A DNA stretch of 64,000 nucleotides from Rhabdothermincola sp037478855. Its GTDB lineage: Bacteria; Actinomycetota; Acidimicrobiia; Acidimicrobiales; Acidimicrobilacustridaceae. Positions 57,445 through 64,000 of this stretch are shown here, piece after piece (position 1 is the stretch's first letter; each line of letters starts with the position of its first letter). Made by a program: the position numbers and the translations under genes. Below the pieces are notes generated by a model that was not told the DNA's origin, searched no databases, and saw only the letters and a program-made list of their open reading frames with translations. The stretch lies in the NCBI GenBank assembly GCA_037478855.1, contig JBBFLY010000004.1:1-64000 (forward strand), written 5' to 3'.

Positions 57445-57948
57445 GTGACCGACGTGTTCTGCAACAACTGCGGGCACCGGAATCCGCTCGGCTCCAACTT
57501 CTGCTCCTCCTGCGGGGCGGTGCTCGAGACCCACGCGGCGGAGAGCACCACCATCACCTTCCACCCGACCACGCCTGCCGACCCCGTCGAAGAGGAGCTC
57601 ACCGTCGAGCTCGGTGAGTTCCCCGACGACGTCGGCGTGCTCGTCGTGAAGCGGGGGCCTGCTGCGGGCTCCCGCTTCGCCCTCGACAAGGCCCTCGTGA
57701 CCGCGGGACGGCATCCCGACAGCGACATCTTCCTTGATGACATCACGGTCTCGCGCCGCCACGCGGAGATCACCCGCGAAGCCGGGGGCTACATCGTGCG
57801 AGACGTGGGCTCCCTCAACGGCACCTACGTGAACCGGGAGCGGATCGACGGTCCGGTGCCTCTGCGCAACGGCGACGAGGTGCAGATCGGCAAGTTCAAG
57901 CTGGTGTTCTTCCAGGGAACCGGTCCGGTCGATCGCGATCATGGCTGA
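57445..57948 (+). CDS. garA: FHA-domain regulator GarA with N-terminal zinc ribbon
   Basis: A 167-aa protein. Residues 5-27 hold a CNNCG...CSSCG zinc ribbon. The FHA domain runs from about residue 60 to 150: VTAGRHPDSDIFLDD, VSRRHAEI, and GSLNGTYVNRERI bind phosphothreonine. Position after gcvH matches mycobacterial garA, which controls 2-oxoglutarate and glutamate metabolism when phosphorylated. The region before the FHA here has ESTTITF rather than the mycobacterial ETTS context, and the zinc ribbon is an addition. GTG after TAGGAGG. Confidence 0.9.
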   Translation: MTDVFCNNCGHRNPLGSNFCSSCGAVLETHAAESTTITFHPTTPADPVEEELTVELGEFPDDVGVLVVKRGPAAGSRFALDKALVTAGRHPDSDIFLDDITVSRRHAEITREAGGYIVRDVGSLNGTYVNRERIDGPVPLRNGDEVQIGKFKLVFFQGTGPVDRDHG

Positions 57949-58804
57949 GCGCAAGCACCTCTCGATCGGCGAGGTCCTGAACCTGCTCCAGGAGGAGTTC
58001 CCGGACGTCACGATCTCGAAGATCCGTTTTCTCGAGAGCCAGGGTCTGCTCGACCCAGAGCGCACACCCTCGGGTTACCGGAAGTTCTACGACGCCGACA
58101 TCGAGCGGCTCCGCTGGATCCTCCGTCAGCAGAAGGAGAACTTCCTCCCGCTGAAGGTCATCAAGGACCGCCTGGCGGCGGGCGAGCTCGATGAGCCGGT
58201 CTCGGCTGCCTCGACTGCACCGGGTGGCACAGGGCGCAGCTCCGCGCGCGCGTCGTCCCCCGCCCCGGCCCCGGCCCCGGTGGAGGCTGGCGCGGCTGAG
58301 CGCGCTGACGCCGAGGCGGACGGTGCCGGCAGCGCTGCCCGCGGCTCGTACCAGCGGCGAGGCGTCGCTCGTCGGGGCCGGAACGGATCGAGGAGCACGC
58401 TCCTCGACGCCGGTGAGACCGCGGTGAACATGTCGCTCGACGAGCTCGCCGCGGCCACCGGGCTCACCCCCAGGATGATCGGTGATCTCGAGCGCTTCGG
58501 GTTGCTCACCAGCCGGAGCCTCGGGAGCAGCACCTACTACGACGAGGACGCGCTGGTCGTCGGCCGTCTGGCGGCCGGTTTCCTCCGCCACGGCGTGGAG
58601 CCCCGCCATCTGCGGATGTACAAGGTGGCCGCCGAGCGCGAGGCGGGCGTGTTGGAGCAGCTGATCCTGCCGCTGCTCAAGCAGCGCAGTCCGCAGGCCC
58701 GGCGTCAGGCCCTCGAGGTGCTCGACGAGCTCGCGGATCTCGGTGAACAGCTTCGGGTGGCGATGCTGCGCCACGCGCTCCGGCAGTACCTGGGTTCGAG
58801 CTGA
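57941..58804 (+). CDS. ftsR: MerR-family regulator FtsR
   Basis: A 287-aa MerR-like protein. The N-terminal winged helix is LSIGEVLNLLQEEFPDVTISKIRFLESQGLLDPERTPSGYRKFYDADIERLRWIL, matching the FtsR/Rv1828 group that activates ftsZ in corynebacteria. A low-complexity Ala/Ser/Pro linker (about residues 88-140) joins a C-terminal helical region (MSLDELAAATGLTPRMIGDLERFG). It overlaps garA by 8 nt. Its place behind garA is conserved in actinobacteria. Confidence 0.9.
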   Translation: MAERKHLSIGEVLNLLQEEFPDVTISKIRFLESQGLLDPERTPSGYRKFYDADIERLRWILRQQKENFLPLKVIKDRLAAGELDEPVSAASTAPGGTGRSSARASSPAPAPAPVEAGAAERADAEADGAGSAARGSYQRRGVARRGRNGSRSTLLDAGETAVNMSLDELAAATGLTPRMIGDLERFGLLTSRSLGSSTYYDEDALVVGRLAAGFLRHGVEPRHLRMYKVAAEREAGVLEQLILPLLKQRSPQARRQALEVLDELADLGEQLRVAMLRHALRQYLGSS

Positions 58805-58932
58805 GCGGTCACCGCGGTACGCGATCACCTCGGTACGAGTGCGGCCACGGTCGGTCCGAAGCCGCTCCGACCAGTTGCCCGCCGCGAGCTCGGGACCTGC
58901 CAGCCGGTCGCCGCGCTCGGCGGTCAGGACGG

Positions 58933-58938
58933 TAGGGT
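58933..58938 (+). promoter_or_regulatory. Possible -10 (TAGGGT) for the DUF151 gene
   Basis: TAGGGT, 9 nt, then ATG 58948. The 143-bp gap before it is otherwise unremarkable. Confidence 0.35.
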
Positions 58939-58947
58939 GACTCGCCG

Positions 58948-59430
58948 ATGGTCGAGATGGAGCTCCTCGCCGTACGGATCGAACTGCCGGGCAACACCCC
59001 GGTGGTCCTGCTCCGGGAGCTGACCGGTGAGAGACGCATCCTGCCGATCTTCATCGGCCAGCCCGAGGCCACCGCGATCGCGTTCGCCATCGACGGGGTG
59101 ATCACCCCCCGCCCGATGACCCATGACCTCATGAAGAACCTGCTCGACGAGCTTGGCGTCACCGTCGAGCGGATCGTGATCACCGACCTCTCCGAGGGAA
59201 CGTTCTTCGCTGAGATCCATCTCAGCCAGGGCACAGCCCGTCATCAGGTCTCGAGTCGCCCCTCGGATGCCATCGCTCTCGCCCTGCGGGTGGGGTGCCC
59301 GATCTTCGCTGAGGAGCCCGTGCTCGCTGAGGCTGGCCTCGTCGAGGAGACGGAAGACGAGAGCGAGGAGGTCGTCGAGAGGTTCCGGGAGTTCATCGAG
59401 TCGGTCAACCCCGACGACTTCGCCTCCTGA
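58948..59430 (+). CDS. Bifunctional nuclease (DUF151) family protein
   Basis: A 160-aa protein of the DUF151/bifunctional nuclease family: VEMELLAVRIELPGNTPVVLLRE, LPIFIGQPEATAIAFAIDG, RPMTHDLMKNLLDELG and SRPSDAIALALRVGCPIFAEE. The C-terminus is acidic. Its position between ftsR and a second MerR gene matches the Rv1828-Rv1829-Rv1830 order. The cellular role is not established. The start is ATG 58948. Confidence 0.92.
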   Translation: MVEMELLAVRIELPGNTPVVLLRELTGERRILPIFIGQPEATAIAFAIDGVITPRPMTHDLMKNLLDELGVTVERIVITDLSEGTFFAEIHLSQGTARHQVSSRPSDAIALALRVGCPIFAEEPVLAEAGLVEETEDESEEVVERFREFIESVNPDDFAS

Positions 59431-59675
59431 AGTGACTCGCGCGTTCCAGCACAGCCTCCAGCTCCAGTCGAGATCGACGGTTCTGAGACAGCTCTGCAAC
59501 CATCGACTCGCGATCGGTCGTTGACGGTTCGGGCTGGACGTGCCTACGCTGCTCTCGCTCACACCGGCGTAATTCCCTCGCTGTCACGTTCCGGGCCACT
59601 TCTCGCGCCGGTTGGACGTCGGGGGCGGGGCGGTGCATGAGCCGCCGAGGACGACGATGCGATCTGGGGGCTGAG
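59431..59675. other. Intergenic region before the second MerR gene
   Basis: Contains a promoter at 59521-59550 and a leader of roughly 120 nt. An in-frame ATG at 59637 leaves open an N-terminal extension of the MerR protein. Nothing else is seen. Confidence 0.6.
59521..59550 (+). promoter_or_regulatory. Sigma-70-type promoter for the MerR gene
   Basis: TTGACG (59521-59526), an 18-bp spacer and TACGCT (59545-59550). This is the best classical -35/-10 pair in the window and predicts a leader of about 80-120 nt. Confidence 0.55.
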
Positions 59676-60152
59676 ATGGCTGCTCGAGTCGGGGACCACG
59701 GTTACAGCGGAGCGAAGGCAGCCGAGATCGTCGGGATCACGTACCGCCAGCTGGACTACTGGGCACGCACCGACCTCGTGCGTCCGTCGATCGAGGACGC
59801 CAAGGGCAGCGGGACCCGGCGGCGCTACAGCTACCGTGACCTGCTCGAGCTGAAGGTGATCAAGACCCTGCTCGACGCCGGCATCCGGCTCGAGACGGTG
59901 CGCGAGATCTTCACGTACCTCCGCGACCACCTCGGCGAGGATGTCACCCGCGCCAACCTCGTGATCCAGGGCAGCCGCTCGGTGCTGATCCAGACCGACG
60001 GTGAGCTGATCGACCTGGTGAAGAAGGGGCAGGGGGTCCTGAACATCCTCCCCCTCGCCGGGGTGAAGGAGGAGGTTGACGCTCGCATCGTGGAGCTGCG
60101 TCCGACCTCCGAGGACGGGGCGACGGTCACCCGTCTGGCCAGCGGCGGCTGA
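59676..60152 (+). CDS. MerR-family regulator (Rv1830-like)
   Basis: A 158-aa regulator. YSGAKAAEIVGITYRQLDYWARTDLVRPSI is the DNA-binding region and matches the Rv1830-type MerR proteins. RRRYSYRDLLELKVIKTLLDAGIRLETVREIF forms the wing and second helix pair, and the remainder is a dimer domain. ATG 59676 is favoured by GGGGG five bases upstream; ATG 59637 would add 13 residues. It is the third regulator in the gcvH-garA-ftsR group. Its target cannot be read from sequence. Confidence 0.88.
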   Translation: MAARVGDHGYSGAKAAEIVGITYRQLDYWARTDLVRPSIEDAKGSGTRRRYSYRDLLELKVIKTLLDAGIRLETVREIFTYLRDHLGEDVTRANLVIQGSRSVLIQTDGELIDLVKKGQGVLNILPLAGVKEEVDARIVELRPTSEDGATVTRLASGG

Positions 60153-60187
60153 CGCAGAGCCGACGGCCCGCTCCCTCCCGGCCACAC

Positions 60188-60207
60188 GAGCGCGCGTCGC
60201 GCGCCTC
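60188..60207. terminator. GC-rich hairpin after the MerR gene
   Basis: GAG-c-GCGCG, loop TCG, CGCGC-CTC: an 8-bp stem with one bulged base, 36 bp after the stop. No U-tract. Confidence 0.4.
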
Positions 60208-60279
60208 GGCGACGCCCAGTCTGCAACCCCTCCCTGCGCGCCCGTCCGGGGCGGACCTGGACCATCCACGTCCTCCCCG

Positions 60280-60310
60280 TGAACTTGGTTCATACTTTGA
60301 ACATGGTTCA
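60280..60310. promoter_or_regulatory. Twin operators overlapping the tetR start
   Basis: TGAACTTGGTTCA (60280-60292) and TGAACATGGTTCA (60298-60310), 18 bp apart, centre to centre. Both are perfect TGAAC-n3-GTTCA palindromes. The second contains the ATG of the TetR gene itself. The motif is distinct from the KstR-type and TGACG-type sites. Confidence 0.75.
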
Positions 60311-61067
60311 TCTTCAGGTGGTGGCGGACGACCGTCGGGAGCGGGCTCGTGACCGGAAGCGCCGACGGTTCCTCGAAGCGGCCTCCCGAGTCATCGACGA
60401 GCGGGGGCTCGACGGCCTGACGATGCAGGCGATCGCCGAGCACCTCGACTGCGCGGTCGGCACCATCTACACCTACTTCGAGTCGAAGGCGGCCCTGCTG
60501 GCCGCCCTGCAGGCGAACGCGGTCGACACTCTGCTGGCCTCGCACCGGAGCGCCGCCGCTGGGTGGCAGACGGTCATCGAGCGGGAGGAGCTCGAGCCCA
60601 CCCTGGCCTGCCTCGTGCAGCTGCAGGCGTTCGGCGGGTTCTTCTGCGCCGCATCGGTGGTGTTCGCCGACGAGTTCCACCTGCAGCGACTCCTGCTCAC
60701 CCAGCGGCCGCCGGGAACCTCCGCAGCCGATCTCCGCAGACCGATGAGCGTGCTCGCTCGGCTCTTCGAGATCCCACGCACGCTCCTCGACGAAGCGGTC
60801 GGGCTCGAGGTGCTCGAGCCCGGCGACAACCTGGAGCGGGTGGTGCGCTGGATCGCCGCGCTCGACGGCGTGCTGCTCCTCGACGAGCTGGCTGGGGTGG
60901 ACCGTCACCTCTTTCGGGCTCAGCACCACGGACGGGCGCTGACCGCGGACCTCCTCGTGGGCTGGGGTGCCGATCGGGCTGACGTGGAGGTCGCGGCGAG
61001 CCATGTCGACCGGCTCGCCGCCATCGGTCCGCTGGCCCCACCCCCGGACGGACCGGGCTTCGACTGA
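60303..61067 (+). CDS. TetR-family regulator inside the glycine cleavage region
   Basis: A 254-aa TetR protein. The helix-turn-helix runs from about residue 17 to 65 (RKRRRFLEAASRVIDERGLDGLTMQAIAEHLDCAVG then TIYTYFESKAALLAAL). The C-terminal ligand domain is unlike that of the 12110 protein. ATG 60303 is taken as the start; GTG 60279 would add eight residues. Two operators spanning 60280-60310 overlap the start and argue for tight autoregulation. It stands between the MerR gene and gcvT, so glycine metabolism genes could also be targets. Confidence 0.85.
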   Translation: MVHLQVVADDRRERARDRKRRRFLEAASRVIDERGLDGLTMQAIAEHLDCAVGTIYTYFESKAALLAALQANAVDTLLASHRSAAAGWQTVIEREELEPTLACLVQLQAFGGFFCAASVVFADEFHLQRLLLTQRPPGTSAADLRRPMSVLARLFEIPRTLLDEAVGLEVLEPGDNLERVVRWIAALDGVLLLDELAGVDRHLFRAQHHGRALTADLLVGWGADRADVEVAASHVDRLAAIGPLAPPPDGPGFD

Positions 61068-61075
61068 CCGTCAGT
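61063..61075. promoter_or_regulatory. ACTGAC/GTCAGT palindrome before gcvT
   Basis: Perfect 6-bp arms with a single central base. It overlaps the TetR stop and touches TAGTGT (61075-61080), the likely gcvT -10 (9 nt before ATG 61090). The spacing differs from the TGACG-type operators. Confidence 0.4.
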
Positions 61076-61089
61076 AGTGTTGGCCACCT

Positions 61090-62154
61090 ATGACGCCACG
61101 CCGCTCGCCCCTCGATCAGCACCACCGCGCGCTGGGCGCGAAGATGGTGCCCTTCGGCGGCTGGGAGATGCCGCTGCAGTACCCCTCGGGCACCATCGCC
61201 GAGCACCGTGCGTGTCGGCATGGGGCCGTGGTGTTCGACGTGAGCCATCTGGGGACCGTCCGAGTCACCGGCGGGGGAGCGTTCGCCGCGCTCCAGGCTG
61301 CGTTCACCAACGACCTGCGAAAGATCCGTCCCGGTCGAGCCCAGTACACCCATCTGCTCGACCCCGACGACGCCTCGGTGGTCGACGACATCATCGTGTG
61401 GTGGGTAGGGCCGGAGCGCTTCGATGTGATGCCGAACGCCTCGAACACGGAGCGGGTCACGGGTGCGCTCGACGCTCCGACCGCCGGGGTCGAGGACGTC
61501 ACGGCCAGCCGGGCCGTGCTCGCCGTCCAAGGTCCGGACGCCCGATCCCGGCTCGCCACGCTGAGCACGGCGGCCGCGGAGGTCGGCCGGTTCCGGGTCG
61601 CGGAGATCGACTGGTGCGGGGTGCCCCTGACGGTGGCCGGCACCGGCTACACGGGCGAGGACGGCGTCGAGATCGCGGTTCCCGTCGAGCAGGCCCCCGA
61701 TCTGTGGACTGCCCTCCTCGAGGCGGGGATCGCACCCGCCGGCCTCGGCGCGCGCGACACCCTGCGGCTGGAAGCGGGCCTTCCGTTGCACGGCCATGAG
61801 CTCGGCCCGGGCATCACGCCGCTGCAGGCCGGACTCGACTGGGTGGTGAGCTGGGACAAGGGTGACTTCCGCGGCCGAGCCGCGCTCGAGCGCGAGCGGG
61901 AGGCTGGCCCCCGGCGGCGCCTGCGCGGGCTGATCACCGAGGGGCGGCGCCCACCGCGAGCTGGCCAGCAGGTGCGTCGGGCCGGCGAGCCGGTGGGCGT
62001 GGTCACGAGCGGGAACTTCTCACCGGAGCTCGAGTGCGGGATCGCCCTCGCGTTCCTCCCTCCGGAGGTGGAGCAGGGCGAGGAGCTGCTCATCGACGCC
62101 CGGGGCACCGAGCTGCCGGCCCGGGTCGTGCCCACCCCTTTCATCAGGCGCTGA
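61090..62154 (+). CDS. gcvT: Glycine cleavage system T protein (aminomethyltransferase)
   Basis: A 354-aa aminomethyltransferase. FGGWEMPLQYPSGTIAEHRACRHGAVVFDVSHLG, DDIIVWW (the conserved Asp near residue 100), GYTGEDGVEIAVP and GLGARDTLRLEAGLPLHGHEL are family blocks. It transfers the methylene from the H protein to tetrahydrofolate, releasing ammonia. Length is normal. It starts 22 nt after the TetR stop and converges on gcvP. Confidence 0.94.
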   Translation: MTPRRSPLDQHHRALGAKMVPFGGWEMPLQYPSGTIAEHRACRHGAVVFDVSHLGTVRVTGGGAFAALQAAFTNDLRKIRPGRAQYTHLLDPDDASVVDDIIVWWVGPERFDVMPNASNTERVTGALDAPTAGVEDVTASRAVLAVQGPDARSRLATLSTAAAEVGRFRVAEIDWCGVPLTVAGTGYTGEDGVEIAVPVEQAPDLWTALLEAGIAPAGLGARDTLRLEAGLPLHGHELGPGITPLQAGLDWVVSWDKGDFRGRAALEREREAGPRRRLRGLITEGRRPPRAGQQVRRAGEPVGVVTSGNFSPELECGIALAFLPPEVEQGEELLIDARGTELPARVVPTPFIRR

Positions 62155-62238
62155 CACCCGCCATCAACCGCTGACGCCGGGCGGTTCCGATCCGTCCTCT
62201 CGTCTCCGCCCGGGCGCCTGCTCGGCACGCAGGATCAC

Positions 62239-64000
62239 TCAGGTGGCGTAGGCCTCGACTGGAGGGCAGGTGCACATGACGTTGCGGTCGCCGTAGGCGC
62301 CGTCGATCCGGCTCACCGGCGGCCAGTACTTCGCCGCGCGCAGGCCTACAACTGGGTAGGCCGCCAGCTCACGGCTGTACGGGTGCGACCACCCGTCGGC
62401 CAGGACGTCCTCAGCGGGGTGCGGGGCGTTGGCAAGCGGGTTGTCGTCGCGCGGCCACTCACCCGCGCCCACCCGGTCGATCTCCGCCCGGATGGCGATC
62501 ATGGCGTCGCAGAAGCGGTCGAGCTCGGCCCGGCTCTCCGACTCGGTCGGCTCGATCATCAAGGTGCCCGCGACCGGGAACGACATGGTTGGCGCATGGA
62601 AGCCGTAATCCACCAGACGCTTGGCGATGTCGTCGACGGTCACCCCGGTGGCCTTCGTGAGCGGACGGATGTCGATGATGCACTCGTGCGCCACCATTCC
62701 GTTCTGTCCCGTGTACAGGATCGGGTAGTGGGGCGCGAGACGGGTCGCCACGTAGTTCGCGCTGAGGATCGCGTGCTGCGTCGCCGCCAGCAGCCCCTCC
62801 GGGCCCATCAGCGTGATGTACGCCCAGGAGATCGGCAAGATGCTCGCCGAGCCCCACGGCGCGCCGGCGACCGGCCCGACCCCCGTGGCGGGCCCCGCAT
62901 CGGCCACGACCGGGTGGTTCGGCAGGAACGGAGCCAGGTGCGACCTCACCGCTACCGGCCCGACGCCGGGCCCGCCACCGCCGTGGGGGATGCAGAACGT
63001 CTTGTGGAGGTTGAGGTGCGAGACATCCGCACCGAACTGACCCGGCTTCGCCACCCCCACCAGCGCGTTGAGGTTCGCGCCGTCGAGGTAGACCTGCCCG
63101 CCGTGGCGATGGACGATCTCGCAGAGCTCGGTGATCCCCGCCTCGAACACACCGTGGGTCGACGGGTAGGTCACCATCACACAGGCCAGCTCGCTGCCGT
63201 GGTCGGCGGCCTTGACCCGCAGGTCGTCCAGATCGACGTTGCCCCGGTCGTCGCAGGCCACGACCACCACCCGCAGCCCCGCCATCGCGGCGCTCGCCGC
63301 GTTGGTCCCGTGGGCCGAGGCCGGGATGAGGCAGACGTCGCGGTGACCCTCGCCTCTCGACTCGTGGTACGCGCGGATCGCGAGCAGCCCGGCGAGCTCA
63401 CCCTGTGAGCCGGCGTTGGGTTGCAGCGAGACCGCGTCGTAGCCGGTCACCTCGGCCAGCATCTGCTCGAGCTCAGCGATGAGCTCCCGGTACCCGCGGG
63501 TCTGCCCGGCAGGGGCGAAGGGGTGGAGCTGCGCGAGCTCGGGCCACGTGATCGGCATCATCTCGACGGTCGCGTTGAGCTTCATCGTGCACGACCCGAG
63601 AGGGATCATCGCCCGGTCGAGCGCGAGGTCGCGGTCCGCCAGGCGTCGCAGGTACCGCAGCATCTCCGTCTCCGAGTGGTAGCTGTTGAAGACCGGGTGC
63701 GTGAGGAACGGCGAGCTCCGCCGCAGCCCAGCCGGCAGCACCTCCTCGACCGTGCGATCGAGGTCGTCGACGGAGGCCTGCACCCCGAAGGCCTCCCAGA
63801 CCAGCTCGACCGTTCGGCGGGTGCTGGTCTCGTCGAGGGTCATGCCGAGCTCACCGTCTCCGAGTGCGTGGACCCGGAGGTTGATCCCGAGGGCCTGCGC
63901 GCGCGCGGCGATGGCGTCACGGGCAGCGCCGACCCGCACCAGGAGCGTGTCGAAGAACTGCTCGTGGACCACCTCGACGCCTCCGGCCCGCAGCCCCGCC
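62239..64000 (-). CDS. gcvP: Glycine dehydrogenase (decarboxylating), 5' end outside window
   Basis: 587 codons of GcvP from the window edge to the stop, about the C-terminal 60% of a usual 950-aa protein. The frame is open through base 64000, so the apparent start codon at 63972 is internal. Family blocks are HPVFNSYHSETEMLRYLRRL, PLGSCTMKLNA, YLDGANLNALVG, and NLHKTFCIPHGGGGPG with the PLP-binding Lys. It decarboxylates glycine and loads the aminomethyl group on GcvH. It is convergent with gcvT. Only the PLP C-terminal half is assessed here. Confidence 0.95.
   Translation of the reverse strand, partial: AGLRAGGVEVVHEQFFDTLLVRVGAARDAIAARAQALGINLRVHALGDGELGMTLDETSTRRTVELVWEAFGVQASVDDLDRTVEEVLPAGLRRSSPFLTHPVFNSYHSETEMLRYLRRLADRDLALDRAMIPLGSCTMKLNATVEMMPITWPELAQLHPFAPAGQTRGYRELIAELEQMLAEVTGYDAVSLQPNAGSQGELAGLLAIRAYHESRGEGHRDVCLIPASAHGTNAASAAMAGLRVVVVACDDRGNVDLDDLRVKAADHGSELACVMVTYPSTHGVFEAGITELCEIVHRHGGQVYLDGANLNALVGVAKPGQFGADVSHLNLHKTFCIPHGGGGPGVGPVAVRSHLAPFLPNHPVVADAGPATGVGPVAGAPWGSASILPISWAYITLMGPEGLLAATQHAILSANYVATRLAPHYPILYTGQNGMVAHECIIDIRPLTKATGVTVDDIAKRLVDYGFHAPTMSFPVAGTLMIEPTESESRAELDRFCDAMIAIRAEIDRVGAGEWPRDDNPLANAPHPAEDVLADGWSHPYSRELAAYPVVGLRAAKYWPPVSRIDGAYGDRNVMCTCPPVEAYAT

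Noticed and set aside
60279..60302. GTG 60279 as the TetR start
   Set aside because: The extra residues are encoded by the operator repeat itself. The TetR domain does not need them, and ATG 60303 suffices.
61063..61075. ACTGACCGTCAGT as an eighth TGACG-type operator
   Set aside because: The arms are separated by one base rather than the CG-n3-CG spacing of the seven others. Kept only as a separate palindrome.
1..64000. tRNA, rRNA, CRISPR arrays, insertion sequences or phage genes
   Set aside because: I saw no cloverleaf-like sequence, no regularly spaced repeats beyond the short tandem ones listed, and no transposase or integrase. A tRNA search program could still find something I missed.
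63972..64000. GTG 63972 as the gcvP start
   Set aside because: Upstream codons continue in frame with family-like residues (AGLRAGGVEV), and GcvP is normally about 950 aa.

Overview
The window looks like chromosomal DNA from a high-GC actinobacterium. Many flavin/F420-type luciferase-like oxidoreductases, mycobacterial-style sterol catabolic enzymes (FadE26/FadE27, FadA6, FadD19-like, alpha-methylacyl-CoA racemase, a CYP125/124/142-type P450) and an intact gcvH-garA-ftsR-DUF151-merR block all point to Actinomycetota. The absence of mce genes in view, the fused LivH-LivM permease and the overall gene mix make an Acidimicrobiia-type lineage my best guess. That placement is inference, not something the sequence proves.

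Layout. 1-669 (-) is the start of a secreted, Thr/Pro-repeat surface protein with a structured leader. 1035-51039 is one long catabolic region made of short operons: seven luciferase-like oxidoreductases, seven short-chain dehydrogenases, two thiolases, four acyl-CoA dehydrogenases (two adjacent heteromeric pairs), two acyl-CoA ligases, two paralogous amidohydrolases, an aldehyde dehydrogenase/alcohol dehydrogenase/cyclase operon, a P450, a racemase, a crotonase and a complete branched-chain-type ABC transporter. A TetR regulator sits at 12110-12790. From 51051 the content turns to housekeeping: SRAP, DUF2079 membrane protein, HIT protein, CDP-alcohol phosphotransferase, sugar nucleotidyltransferase/phosphomutase fusion, then gcvH-garA-ftsR, DUF151 nuclease, MerR, TetR, gcvT and the 3' part of gcvP (-), which runs off the window.

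How it fits together. The catabolic genes resemble sterol side-chain and ring C/D breakdown: CoA activation (FadD19-like), stereo-inversion (racemase), alpha,beta-dehydrogenation (FadE26/27), hydration, MFE-type SDR oxidation and thiolysis (FadA6, FadA3-like). Two recurring intergenic palindromes appear to divide the region into two regulons. TAGAACnnGTTCTA (8 sites) matches the mycobacterial KstR operator as I recall it. TGACGnnnCGTCA (7 sites) matches no operator I recognise, and one copy sits in front of the TetR gene itself. Many start codons lie 6-9 nt after a TANNNT -10 hexamer, so leaderless transcription appears widespread.

I saw no tRNA, rRNA, CRISPR array, insertion sequence or phage gene. 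The longest gene-free stretches are 670-1034, 35734-36005, 37242-37517 and 59431-59675. Each is described below.
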